Source: Dendrolimus kikuchii (lineage: Eukaryota; Arthropoda; Insecta; Lepidoptera; Lasiocampidae). Taken from it: DNA of 64,000 bases. The first letter of the stretch is position 1. Every line of letters starts with the position of its first letter. Position numbers and translations under genes: made by a program. Of the stretch, positions 1 through 9,698 are shown piece by piece. Under the pieces are notes generated by a model, which worked only from the letters and a program-made list of their open reading frames with translations, made no database searches and was not told the origin of the DNA. The stretch spans positions 682,001 to 746,000 of the forward strand of contig CM034412.1 in NCBI GenBank assembly GCA_019925095.2. The letters run 5' to 3'.

Positions 1-105
1 TTTGCAAAAATTATAGTTTTTTTGAATATAGTGATTGTTAACTAAGCCCTATGACATCCTACTAAAGAGATTTTTTCCTAACAAATATGGATACCTTGCG
101 TTGTT

Positions 106-360
106 GCTGCACGATTGCATCTTAGCCTCTCTGCTGTCAATAGAGTGTATCAGCTTTATCGGGAGACTGGTATGTTTACGTGATGTCTGAGCAAGATGAC
201 CGGTATATTTATAGTTTTTCTAAGAAATCGTCACTTCATCTCTATTCAACTGCAGCAGTGGCTCCGTGAGCTTCGAGGTTTGTCTGTAAGCGATTCTACC
301 ATTAGAAGAAGATTGGTGGAGCGTGGCCTGAAACCTCATAAACGAGCTAATACGAGCGAC
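106..360 (+). pseudogene. Tc1-type transposase N-terminal relic
   Basis: One frame reads AARLHLSLSAVNRVYQLYRE, a stop at 181-183, then in the same frame LRNRHFISIQLQQWLRELRG and SDSTIRRRLVERGLKPHK. This matches the two helix-turn-helix DNA-binding units at the start of Tc1/mariner-superfamily transposases. No catalytic DDE part follows, because the frame runs into a Rep340 fragment at about 358. It is a dead fragment; I did not find terminal inverted repeats. Confidence 0.7.
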
Positions 361-484
361 CAGGGGTGGTAGCCATCCAGTCGGGCAAATGCCCTACCAC
401 CTGGCTGTGGGTTGTTTTGTCGCCTCTTACGACAGGCCGCCCGGCCGCAGGAAATTGTATACTTTCTCCGTTCCTGCACGGATA
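358..484 (-). mobile_element. Rep340 fragment (5' half only)
   Basis: Matches the head of the Rep340 family on the minus strand, from the CCAGGGGTGGTAGCC region to the shared end TCCTGCACGGATA. The poly(A)-proximal half is missing, which is unusual for a retroposon. It abuts the Tc1 relic at a GACC microhomology, so a deletion or recombination junction is likely. Confidence 0.75.
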
Positions 485-980
485 CAATCTTTTGACGTCT
501 TTCTTTTTAACATTTTACAATTTTTTTTAAAGTTTAAAATATACCTGTTGAATAAAACACGATAGCTAAAGAAATTTTTTTTTTGAAACATTATTCATTA
601 AACGGTATCTTGTAATATCTGCAATTAACTGGAATTATTATTTTTTCTTTCGTGTAAAATATACATAGAACTCATTAAAACCAAACTTCAGAGGTGTTTC
701 GATTTTTTTGATGATAAGTGTATTTTAAATGAGATCAGAAAGTTTTGCATATCATTTGTACAGAAATACCGATACGATAGTCGTAAAATATCGACCTCGG
801 TGCATTACTAATGAGGGGTCGGACGTGCCGTTGTCATGGCAACGGTGCGTAGTAACCCTGGATGTTTGAAGAAGACGTTTCTTTAGTTGACTTTTTTATT
901 TGGTCAGGTTTTCTATCTTAGCATTTGGTATTGTAATGGATGAAATATTTCAAGTTTAATTTTTAAAAGTAATATTATCG
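485..980. other. AT-rich sequence, no gene seen
   Basis: No coding frame or known repeat recognised. A near-palindrome GTTGTCATGGCAAC lies at 830-843 in a locally GC-richer stretch and resembles an RFX X-box (GTTNCC-AT-GGNAAC type) with one mismatch. Confidence 0.4.
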
Positions 981-1130
981 AAACGACTCATTGACTCTTC
1001 GGGTGATCAGAGGGCTGGTGCTTACCTCGGCCAACGGGTCAGTATGGCGATCCAGCGAGGAAACGTAGCCAGCCTTCTGGGCACCTTACCCATAGAAGAC
1101 GGTGATCTGGGCTCAGTATCCTACTTATAG
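981..1130 (+). pseudogene. C-terminal relic of unidentified mobile coding family (copy 1)
   Basis: Fifty codons stay open to a TAG at 1128-1130 and include the block [17 protein letters not shown], preceded by [17 protein letters not shown]. The same block occurs at 55140-55385 and, broken, at 57592-57777. Repetition, truncation and a shared downstream sequence (repeated inverted at about 42.5-42.7 kb) point to a mobile element. I recall similar C-termini in invertebrate reverse-transcriptase proteins but cannot verify that. The first codon is arbitrary because the 5' part is missing. Confidence 0.6.
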
Positions 1131-2581
1131 TCTGAGGGATTATGAATAGAATACAATACAAATAAGTTAAGTTTTCTTGCATTGTATTCGATTATATGTA
1201 ATTATACACTTGTAATAACAAAAAATTTGTATTACAAAGTAATAGGTTTTTAATATTTTTGTATACTTTGTATGTATACTTAAATCATTTTATACTTGAA
1301 ACAGTGAATGTTGTGCATTTAACTCGAGTTCGTAGTAAAGCAAATGTTAAACGGTTCATTTCTGTCTTTCAACTTAGATCAATCGACAAAAGTGATCTAA
1401 ATAATCATAAATTTGAATCATTCAATGACAGTAATTACCGTTGGGTTTTTCATTTCTGTGCCTTTCAACCGAACTGATTCAATTTGGTTAATTTATTTGG
1501 GAAACATACAATAATTATAATTTTCACAATATAAAATAGCTAAGTTTCCATGAAAAAAAATCATGTTACACACTTGACTCATACAACTATAAAAAAAATA
1601 TTTGATACAATATTGGAAAATTAGACTTAAAATAAAAAAAAGGAATTAAATAATACATTACCACCCAAAAAAGAACTATATAATATGTCTATTTATCTCT
1701 ATCATTTTTGAGTCATAATCACCATGTCATAAAAAAATCGTGATACATGTTAAATATAAAAGCCATTATATTCAAAAAAATTAAATACTAATATAAATAA
1801 AGTCAAATGAATCCGTCTAATATCAGTTTCGATGAATCAACCAAAGTGATACATATAAACATAAATTTGACTAATTAAATGTTATCAAATACCGTCGTGT
1901 ACTTTCTACTCCGTGCCTTCCGTGATATTTTTATTTAAAGAAACAACAAACAGCTTGTGTTCGGTCCTTGCCTAGTATAATGTAGGTAGAATATCGCTCC
2001 ATCAATTTTACTGTCTACCCTCTTTTTGAGTGAGGCGACGGCCAATACACGGAGGGTCAAGGCAGCCATATTTTGATCACTTACTATCAACGTTTTGACA
2101 AAGGAAGATCGCGCCGTGCGTTTTGATTGAAACATATTTTACGCTAACAATTAATTACTGGCCGTGCCAATAACTTATTGTGCGATACTGATCAAAAGAA
2201 GTGATCACTCCATAGTGAAGTTGGTGCCGTGCAGTGTTCTTCTGTGTGCTGCAACCTGAACCAAGCCAGGAGAGGGCGGATCTCAAGGTCGGTGGAGCTT
2301 CTGCTTCTCTAGTGCAAGGATCAGGTTCATATCTCTCCCAATACAGTCCCTAACTAACGAACCATATTATCCGTGGCTACAGCGCCGCACAGCTTACAAT
2401 ATAACATACGAAATAGAAAGTTACAAAAGCATCAGGTAATAATATTGAAGTCAACGACGTTGTCCACATGAAGACATTTACAAGATTATTAACAAATATA
2501 CAAGAGGTACCAAAATATTAACAATGAGCAAAAATAAGGACATAAAAATAATTCATAGAACATATTACAGAAGAAAGATAA
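1131..2581. other. Mostly AT-rich, no supported gene
   Basis: 1131-1235 is the 3' trailer of the preceding relic (shared with 42.58-42.67 kb). 1365-1475 and 1820-1922 look like a strongly diverged direct duplication (shared words such as CATAAATTTGA and CGTGCCTT). 2160-2400 is GC-richer and unrepeated here. Short open frames show no recognisable domain. Confidence 0.35.
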
Positions 2582-2806
2582 AGGTGGTTGGGCATTTGCC
2601 CGATCGGATGGCTACCACCCCTGGTCTAAAGCATGTCGCCATAACAACCTTGAGTTGTGTTCCGGCATTAGTGACCAGGTTCCAGTCTCCCTTAAGAGAG
2701 CAGCAGCGCATTTGTAGCACCTTTTAGTGTTGTAAATGTCCATAGGCGATGGCAACCGCTTTCCACCAAGTGGGCCGTCTACCTGTCTGCTGAACTCCTG
2801 CAATAA
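2582..2806 (+). mobile_element. Rep340, 5'-truncated
   Basis: Runs from GGTGGTTGGGCATTTGCCCG through the hairpin block and GGGCCGTCTACCTGTCTGCT to CTCCTGCAATAA. The head with AGGAACGGAG is absent. A T-rich stretch rather than a clean poly(A) follows. Confidence 0.85.
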
Positions 2807-2854
2807 TTTTTTTTTATTAAGATTATTCTTAATGACAAGAGATCTAACAAGTTA

Positions 2855-3151
2855 CATACATACATAACTTCACGCCAGTTCCCTTGCGGGGTAGGCACGA
2901 ACAACAGAGCGCCATTTAGGCCCATTCTTACACACCTCACTTGCTTCCTTGACATTCATAACTCTTGTCATGCACACTCGTCTGTTCTTAAGGCTCCTGA
3001 CATCACCCTCCGCTAGTACACGATCAATTTGATCATGGAAGGTGTGTCGTGGCCTTCCACGACTTCTGCATCCATCCACTTTTGCATTGTATATCTGTTT
3101 AGTCATTCTTTCATCGTGCATTCTTTCCACATGCCCGAACCACCGGAGCAA
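2855..3151 (-). mobile_element. RTE-like LINE 3' end
   Basis: On the minus strand it reads LRWFGHVERM ... GRPRHTFHDQIDRVLAEGD ... [12 protein letters not shown], then the (ATGT)n tail. It carries the R-to-V and NGPKW variants also seen at 27.7-28.1 kb and 52.6-52.9 kb. The tail side abuts AACAAGTTA (2846-2854), which recurs at 3167-3175, a possible target-site duplication with about 15 extra bases at the 5' junction. Confidence 0.88.
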
Positions 3152-3181
3152 CAGGTTAGAACATCCAACAAGTTAGAAAAT

Positions 3182-3417
3182 AAAAATCGAAATGTGTGTG
3201 TGACACATAGTAGAAGTGAAACTTCAACGGACAAGTGGCAAAACGAATGGCAACAACATTTTAACTTGAAGTTTTACGGGCAGATTGTTAATGTACTTGT
3301 CTAATTTGAAAACCTGCCCGTAAAATTTCAAGTTAACATTTTGTTGCTATTCGTTTTGACACTTGTCCGTTGAAGTTTCACTTCTACTATGTGTCCCAGC
3401 CCACATTTAGATTTTTT
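3182..3417. mobile_element. Foldback MITE-like inverted repeat
   Basis: Two arms of about 100 bp are near-perfect reverse complements around a loop of roughly 30 bp. For example, GACACATAGTAGAAGTG near 3202 is mirrored by CACTTCTACTATGTGTC ending near 3395. There is no coding content. The structure fits a non-autonomous foldback DNA transposon; no other copy was recognised in the window. Confidence 0.8.
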
Positions 3418-4257
3418 GCAGGTTTACTGAAAATTACGATTTGGTTAGGTTAGGTACATTTTAATTAATGCATTTTTTATTTAAACATATTTTATTTTAT
3501 CAAACAAAAAAACTGAACTCGATCCGGAACCAAAAATTATGCCGCCTCTCACCACGTCTAGTCTAAATTTATGCCGCTTCTCCACGCGGCCGTAACACTT
3601 ACGTGATACAAAAATCCTAAGACCCCCCGTCTATATAGAAGTTTTCACTTCAAAAAGTAAAAATATCTTTCCAGCTGGAGTGTACTACCGAATTCAGTCA
3701 TTCAGTTTAGATTTGTCTAATATCGATATTACGTAGAAATTACTGTGATGAGATATTTATAGTAAAATTCAACTGAACAACCTTTACTTATTTCGTAGCA
3801 TAGTAAAAGTTGAGACATTTATTTTATTGAATTTCGCCCACAGCTCACAAATCAAAATTGCGCACAATTCTTTTATTTTTATTTTTTTCAACAATACAAT
3901 ATTTTTACGATCAACTCAATTGTGATTCAATAAATAAAACCCGGACTACATTGGAAAGATGTCTTAAGGAATATAAAAATTTATACGTCTACGTTCCAAA
4001 GGTCATAAACGGGGCTTATCGGATATGCGCGTATATAACTCAGCGCCAACGGATACTGCGGATATCGCGCGGGTACGGATATATCGCGCCCGAGATTTGT
4101 CGACGCAATTGTTTAGATATTCAATGGTAATAAATCTTTAGTTTTCTCTAAGGATTCTTGCTCATGAATGTGTGTCTTTGATGGCGCATAGAAAAGGTTT
4201 AAACTAAGGTTGTTTATACTATGATTTCGCGGATAAATTTGAACTTATCGTAATCGT
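3418..4257. other. No gene recognised
   Basis: AT-rich sequence with one CpG-richer patch around 4010-4110 containing repeated CGCG words. The open frame at 3858-4130 has no recognisable domain or neighbours to support it. Confidence 0.35.
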
Positions 4258-4410
4258 ACTATATGTATTATATAGACATAGACAACACTTTATTGTTCAC
4301 CAAAACAAAATTTACAAAAATGCACAACACAATTGTTACTTGGTAAGAACAAAAGGCGGCCTTATCGCTAAAAGCGATCTCATCCAGGCAACCTGATTCA
4401 AAGGAAATTC
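4258..4410 (-). repeat. GATCGC-hairpin retroelement tail (copy 1)
   Basis: Contains AGGCGGCCTTATCGCTAAAA, GCGATCTC and CCAGGCAACC, with a tail of short TAGAC/TATAG repeats at the low-coordinate side. The same block, in either orientation, occurs near 30.5, 34.2-34.5, 48.4, 51.15, 53.1 and 63.7 kb. The small hairpin and microsatellite tail suggest the 3' end of a non-LTR element or SINE. Confidence 0.6.
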
Positions 4411-4604
4411 TTAAATTATCTGTAATTATTATGCAACAAAGAAAAAGAAAGAAAAATACAAATAAAAATGACATACATGAACAGCAGAGTACAGTTTAAA
4501 TTATTGTAAACTAACAAATACATTATTGCGTAAGACTAACATAATGATTCCTAAGTGAATTTTTAAATATGGCAAAAGATTTAGCTTTTAGAAGCTATGT
4601 TAGA

Positions 4605-4770
4605 TTGGTGGTTAGCGTACGCGTCCCAAACTTAAAGGGTGCCACTTAGGCAGGTTACTAACCTAACACACAATGGCTAATTGATGACGATGAAGGGAAA
4701 CCATCATGATCCAATCTGCACATCAAGATGAGTGATGGGTCTTGGACAAGCGTGGTAGGTATGCTGTTTG
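4605..4770 (+). mobile_element. tRNA-headed SINE, degenerate
   Basis: Diverged copy of the SINE seen intact at 32105-32398: TTAGCGTACGCGTCCCAAAC in the head, then GAAGGGAAACCATCATGAT and TTGGACAAGCGTGGTAGGTA in the body. The B-box segment is deleted. Confidence 0.6.
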
Positions 4771-5307
4771 TTTGTGTATATAGGGAGGCTCGTGAATAGT
4801 GGTGAGACTTTATTTAATAATAGTGTACATAAATGCACTAATAGCTACATCTAGCCAAGCTTTTATTTGGCTCTAATATAATATATATGTGATACTATGT
4901 TTCGAGTTTTGCTAATGTAAATATATAGAAGCTGAATTTTTATATATAAAGATGTAGTTCAGGACTGTTATATCAGATTTGGGAATTGAAAATAAAATTA
5001 ACACATTAAAATAATTCTAATAAATAATTCTAGCCTATAAACAACTTCCTGGGCCCGGGTGTAGCCATCTTTAAGAGAACGAATAGTATGTCTATCTGTT
5101 GTTGTTCACATAACGGTTGTATCGATCGATCAAGCCTTGGTATCTTTCCCTGATATAGTCAAGGATTTTTTGGTTGGGACTTCTTGTAGTTCAAATCAAA
5201 ACAAATTGATTTATTTAAAACAAGCTTATGCAGTTGGTATTTATATTTGCACATGGTGTATAGTAATAGTGTAGACATGGTGTTCTCTCCCAAACATTTT
5301 GGTCGGT
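4771..5307. other. No gene recognised
   Basis: AT-rich intergenic-type sequence. Short palindromic patches such as GGGCCCGGG near 5050 are not repeated elsewhere in the window. Confidence 0.35.
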
Positions 5308-5315
5308 ACCCTTTT

Positions 5316-5775
5316 ATTACATACATACATAACTTCACGCCAGTTCCCTTGCGGGGTAGGCACGGACAACAGAGCGCCATTCAGGCTTATTCTTACACAC
5401 CTCTACTTTCATGCTCTCTCTTCAATATCCAACTCTCACTTCCATACGTGAGCGTAGGTACCAGCACCGCGTTGCGTATGGAAAGCTGGGCCTTCTGGCT
5501 GAGGTTCTTAGCGCCTAGAAGTTTACCTAACGCTCCATTCACACTATTCCCCAAATTCACTCTTCTTTCTATATCAGCGGTGTACCTTCCAAGCCTGCTA
5601 AAAGCACATCCAAGATATACAAACTCACTCACTTGCTCCAGCATAACATCATCATCATTTTCTTCGCATTCAAATTTAAGGCTCTCGCCTGACAGTCATC
5701 TTTCATCATTGTGACTAGTGTTTGCAGTTCTGATGGCGATTCGGGCTAAAAGCACGGCATCATCCGCATAAAGCA
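5316..5775 (-). mobile_element. RTE-like LINE with internal deletion and YADD motif
   Basis: Tail-end sequence (5316-5402) jumps directly to upstream coding sequence, so about 0.5 kb of the element is missing internally. The upstream end reads GLLYADDAVLLARIAI on the minus strand; YADD (5756-5770) is the reverse-transcriptase catalytic box, the only copy in the window that keeps it. Flanking ACCCTTTT at 5308-5315 and 5776-5783 is a clean 8 bp target-site duplication. Pseudogene. Confidence 0.88.
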
Positions 5776-5783
5776 ACCCTTTT

Positions 5784-6164
5784 GTTCATCTCGATATTAA
5801 GTCAAATTAAAATATATAAATACTAAAAATAAAATTCACAGTAAACCCATCACAAAAATAGCGAAATACACACTATTTTATAAATCACATGAACAGAATC
5901 GATAACAATTATGAATTACGCACGAGAGTGGACCGCGAGTGTCGCGCGCAGATAGCCACGGCTCGCTGCGTACGAATGCGCTACGCCCTTAACACGAGCC
6001 TTGCGACGCAAATACACGGGGCATTGAACTTTTGTTGACAATGTATATAATACAACACTTTCAAAATACTTTTATAGTGGTTTAAATATATTAAACTACC
6101 ACAATTAATTATTAAAGATGTTATAGATAAATTTGGATTCGTTTAGTAATTAGAAAACGTTTTG
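5784..6164. other. No gene recognised; CpG-rich patch
   Basis: AT-rich except for 5925-6020, which is GC- and CpG-rich (GCGAGTGTCGCGCGCAG and similar). No frame or repeat supports a gene. Confidence 0.35.
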
Positions 6165-6177
6165 TACTCGCAGACCT

Positions 6178-7214
6178 TTTTTTTTTTTTTGGCCAGGGGA
6201 AATCCGTTTGAGGACTAAGCCGCGACAGGCACAGAAGCCTGGGGGGATGTTCGCGACCCGTGTGAGTGTGGGATTCGCCAGATCGGGGGTGGCACTAGCG
6301 TGCCCGGTCAGAACCGGTGCCACGCTATTGCCACTCTCCAATTAGGGATACCCACTAAAACCCCTGGGTGTTCCGTCCTGCGCCTTATGCCAGGGCTACG
6401 GGAAATGGGCTGCCCGACTCCGCAGTGCCCTGGCAGGCGTGGGCCCCCCTCACTGGGCCTCTTCCTATGCCAGGGGACGTATCCCCCGGCTACTGCTTGG
6501 TCTCATTATTGCGTAGGGCGGTCTGTAACGCGCCCCACGGGAAGAGAGATGAGCGCGCGCGGAACACTCGCGCTCTCATCTCGACGGCATGTGCGGGTGA
6601 GTGAGAACCCCTATACCCCTAGGGGCCTCACCCGCGCCGCCCGCTTACGGTGGCCGAAGGTCGAGCTCGGACCTCCGGCGTCGGCGCGTCCTCCTTTGGC
6701 GGGAGCGGAGCAAGGACGTACGCTCACGCTCCCGCTCCGCCTCCTCCTTCGCAAACATGACGTGCTCACAAAAGGAGGAGACGGCGTCCCATCCGGTGCG
6801 GCTCCCGACCATGGTGCGAACCACGGCCGGGAGCGAAAGGTCGAGTCCGGTGAAGGCGACGAGCTGTCGGCGCTGCTCCGTCCATGCAGGACATTCCTGT
6901 AGGGTATGCAGCGCCGTATCTTCGTCGCCTGTGTCGCAATGGTGGCACCCTGACGTTAGCTCGCGGCCGAGGCGACACAGGTACCTCCCGAAACAGCCGT
7001 GCCCCGAGAGGACCTGCGTCAGCCTGAATGTCAGGGTGCCGTGTGTTCGTCCAATCCAGTCCGGCAGGACGGGCCTCACCGCCTGGATGGTGGCGGGGCC
7101 CGCACTGGGGCGTCTAAGGCGATCTTCCCAGACTCCCACGGCGACCTGCCGGAGCTCCGACCTGCACGCCTCGATTTCGCGAGGCGCGGGTCTGCCAGGG
7201 CTACGGGTATATGA
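6178..7214 (-). mobile_element. R1-clade LINE, 5'-truncated insertion
   Basis: A 1,037 bp GC-rich block with a poly(A) tail (poly-T at 6178-6191 on the plus strand) is flanked by the perfect 13 bp duplication TACTCGCAGACCT at 6165-6177 and 7215-7227. The coding end is described separately; 6192-6644 is the 3' untranslated part. Its base composition contrasts sharply with the AT-rich neighbours. The target is not telomeric (TTAGG)n, so if this is a relative of the telomere-specific TRAS/SART elements it inserted elsewhere. Confidence 0.93.
6645..7214 (-). pseudogene. R1-clade ORF2 C-terminal fragment
   Basis: The frame is open from the truncation point to a stop and encodes about 189 residues. 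It includes TFRLTQVLSGHGCFGRYLCR, a C-x2-C-x9-H-x4-C knuckle in CHHCDTGDEDTALHTLQEC, then a basic tail. This is the conserved C-terminal region of R1-clade (R1/TRAS/SART) ORF2 proteins, downstream of the endonuclease and reverse transcriptase, which are absent here. The open frame suggests a fairly young insertion. Large opposite-strand frames over 6300-7254 are shadows of this GC-rich element. Confidence 0.9.
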
Positions 7215-7227
7215 TACTCGCAGACCT

Positions 7228-7499
7228 AAGCGAAGTCTGTCTTACATGACGTGACATTATATCTCTGTAAACGTTGGTAGAGGTTGGTGCTGAGGAATGA
7301 AACCTCCGGGTTACACTTTGGATTTCGGGTATAACGATGATAAAGGTTCCACTATGATTCCGTCGCTATATCCGGAAGTCGCTATATATATAGGTAGAAA
7401 AAAACAATATTTATTGCATGGCAATATAGGCGGATGGTCAGCGTTGGTGTTAACGGCCAGCTGACACTGAGTCTGGGGTCCAATTTTAAGAATTTATTT
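7228..7499. other. No gene recognised
   Basis: AT-rich sequence between the R1 insertion and a Rep340 copy. No coding or repeat signal. Confidence 0.35.
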
Positions 7500-7811
7500 T
7501 ATCCGTGTAGGAACGGAGAAAGAATACAATTTCCTGCGTTAGGGCGGCCTGTCGTAAGAGGCGACTTAACAACCCACAGCCAGCTGGTAGGGCATTTGCC
7601 CTACTGGATGGCTACCAGCCCTGGTCTAAAGTATGTCACCATAACAACCTTGAGTTGTGTTCCGGCATCAGTGACCAGGTTCCAGTCTCCCTTAAGAGAG
7701 CAGCAGCGCAATTGTAGCACTTTTGGTGTTGCAAATGTCCATAGTCGATAGAAACCGCTTTCCACCAAGTGGGCCGTCTGCCTGTCTGCTAATCTCCTGC
7801 AATAAAAAAAA
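7500..7811 (+). mobile_element. Rep340, full length
   Basis: Starts at the shared 5' end (ATCCGTG.AGGAACGGAGAAAG) and ends in CTCCTGCAATAAAAAAAA. Contains the GTCGTAAGAGGCGAC hairpin and the CATTTGTAGCAC / GGTGTTGCAAATG-type stem. The flanks AAGAATTT and AAGAACTT are a possible, imperfect target-site duplication. Confidence 0.92.
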
Positions 7812-7834
7812 GAACTTGAGATATAAATAGAATA

Positions 7835-8040
7835 AGAAATATAAAGAAAAACAATTTTTAGCTAGACGTGTTGCTGGGGAGCTTCTTGCCGCTTCTTCTT
7901 CTTAACAGCAATAACACGCTGCGAAGCGGTGTACATAGAATAGGAAGTAAAATTAAATTTTAACTTATATGTATGACCTTCAAAAAGGGTTCTTCAGTGG
8001 AACTAAATTTGAATAAAAACTTTTGAATTTGAATTTGAAC
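7835..8040 (+). repeat. LINE-like 3' tail with (GAATTT)n
   Basis: Includes TAGACGTGTTGCTGGGGAGC, GCTTCTTCTTCTTAACAGC, GAAGCGGTGTACATAGAATA and ends AACTTTTGAATTTGAATTTG. An inverted copy is at 11287-11500, and a broken copy at 29948-30357. The hexamer tail is typical of a non-LTR element 3' end. Confidence 0.7.
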
Positions 8041-8464
8041 ATACCTGCTTGCCAGGTAGCCATGAACAGAAATAAGTAGGCATGCCTATCAAGGCATAAT
8101 TCTCCATGTTATAAACTATCACTTGAAACTAAATTTGTTGGAACGAAGTTCCTTATCGCGCGTTGTAAAAGAGGGCTAGACGGAAAAAATTCTTACGAAA
8201 AGTTGTCACGACACTTTTTATTTTTTACCATATGCAGCTTCGACTGGTGGTCGTACTATTTTCACCTTACGTAGCTTCTAGTGAAGATCACAGTAGTAAT
8301 GGAGTAGAATTAGTTATTTTTTAGAAGGTACTTCGTTCCATCCGGGTGTCCCTTGACACCTCTCAAGTTTTTCAGTTATTAAGAGGTTATGAATAAAATT
8401 GATTAAAATTAATTGAATTAAAAATAGCAATGAACACTTTTCGATTATTATTTTTTTGTTATTA
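8041..8464. other. No gene recognised
   Basis: AT-rich sequence. No coding or repeat signal beyond short words. Confidence 0.3.
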
Positions 8465-8600
8465 TTAACAACTCTACGGACTCGAGTTCCGTACCCATTT
8501 TTACAACTTAATTTCTAGATTTAATTTTTTAAATTCAACACGCTTATTAGTTATTTTGGTTCTTGTGTGTGACATTAGTTTATTGATTTTTGTGTTGAGG
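8465..8600 (+). repeat. Arm of widely spaced inverted repeat (partner 11065-11200)
   Basis: Contains ACTCTACGGACTCGAGTTCC and, further on, ACACGCTTATTAG and GTGTGTGACATTAGTTTATTG. The reverse complement, moderately diverged, lies at 11065-11200. Confidence 0.7.
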
Positions 8601-8648
8601 TGTATGTATCTTACGAATAACTTATTATATTAATTTATTCTAGTTTTA

Positions 8649-9034
8649 GAATACGCTCGCGGACCGCGTTCGTAATACCGAAGTAAGAAAGAGAGTTGGT
8701 CTGAAAGAGAGTGTCGGGGTGAAGGTAAGGAAAGGAATGCTCCGGTGGTTCGGGCATGTGGAAAGAATGCACGATGAAAGAATGACTAAACAGATATACA
8801 ATGCAAAAGTGGATGGATGCAGAAGTCGTGGAAGGCCACGACACACCTTCCATGATCAAATCGAATCGTGTACTAGCAGAAGGTGATATCAGGCGCCTTA
8901 AGAACAGGCGAGCGTGCATGACAAGAGTTATGAATGTCAAAGAAGCAAGTGAGGTGTGTAAGAATAAGCCTAAATGGCGCTCTGTGGTTCGTGCCTACCC
9001 CGCAAGGGAACTGGCGTGAAGTTATGTATGTATG
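8649..9034 (+). mobile_element. RTE-like LINE 3' end
   Basis: Begins within the coding region at ACGCTCGCGGACCGCGTTCG, continues through RWFGHVERMHDERMTKQIYN to [12 protein letters not shown] and the ATGT tail. Frame broken by an extra base near 8864. Flanks TATTCTAGTTTTA (8636-8648) and TATTCAAGTTTTA (9035-9047) are a 13 bp duplication with one mismatch. Confidence 0.9.
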
Positions 9035-9047
9035 TATTCAAGTTTTA

Positions 9048-9690
9048 ATATTAAACTTATATTAATGTAGACTGTATCTGTTACATGCTGGTGTTGTGAG
9101 GAAGTACATGTGCAGTGTGGGTCTTATATCTACACTTATATATATTGTCCTATCTAGTGCCATATGTGTTGTACACTTCTCGATTGGCAAGCTATTATAG
9201 GCATGTTTACAAATCAATATAATTTGTTTTAAAATATGTCTCATCTGGTTATTCGATGAGTGAAAGTATAAAAAAACAACAATTTCACAATTTTATAACA
9301 TCGCATATATGTCTTGCTATCTGGAGAAATAAATAATCGATGCGAAGCCCCCATTTCACGCCAATCCACGAGCCTATCCATCCAACAATAGGCCAATTAC
9401 GATCGACGGAAAAATCCATTATTCTTATGAGAATGGAAAAAATGAAGATCAGTTGGCTGGTGTTGGGGAGACGATGGCTCCAATTATCACGGCAAAGGAC
9501 CACTCGGGTTCGTGTCAGACGCACTGCTGGCTTCTACGCCGACCGGAAATTGCCGACGCCATCTTGGATCCGGAAGTGGGCCGAATTATGTGTACTCTAC
9601 GCTCAAGCAATTTGTCTGTATAATACATTTTGAATTTAGAATGCAAATTTTGTTTAAAGTTTTTACGCTACACAGCTACTTTAAATAGTA
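9048..9690. other. No gene recognised
   Basis: Unrepeated AT-rich sequence with a moderately GC-rich patch at 9480-9600. Short frames on both strands show no domain. Confidence 0.3.
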
Positions 9691-9698
9691 CTTTAAAT

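Noticed and set aside
6300..7254. Open frames of 200 and 217 codons on the plus strand
   Set aside because: They run antisense to the R1-clade ORF2 end, in GC-rich sequence where all frames stay open. The minus-strand frame has the recognisable C-x2-C...H...C motif.
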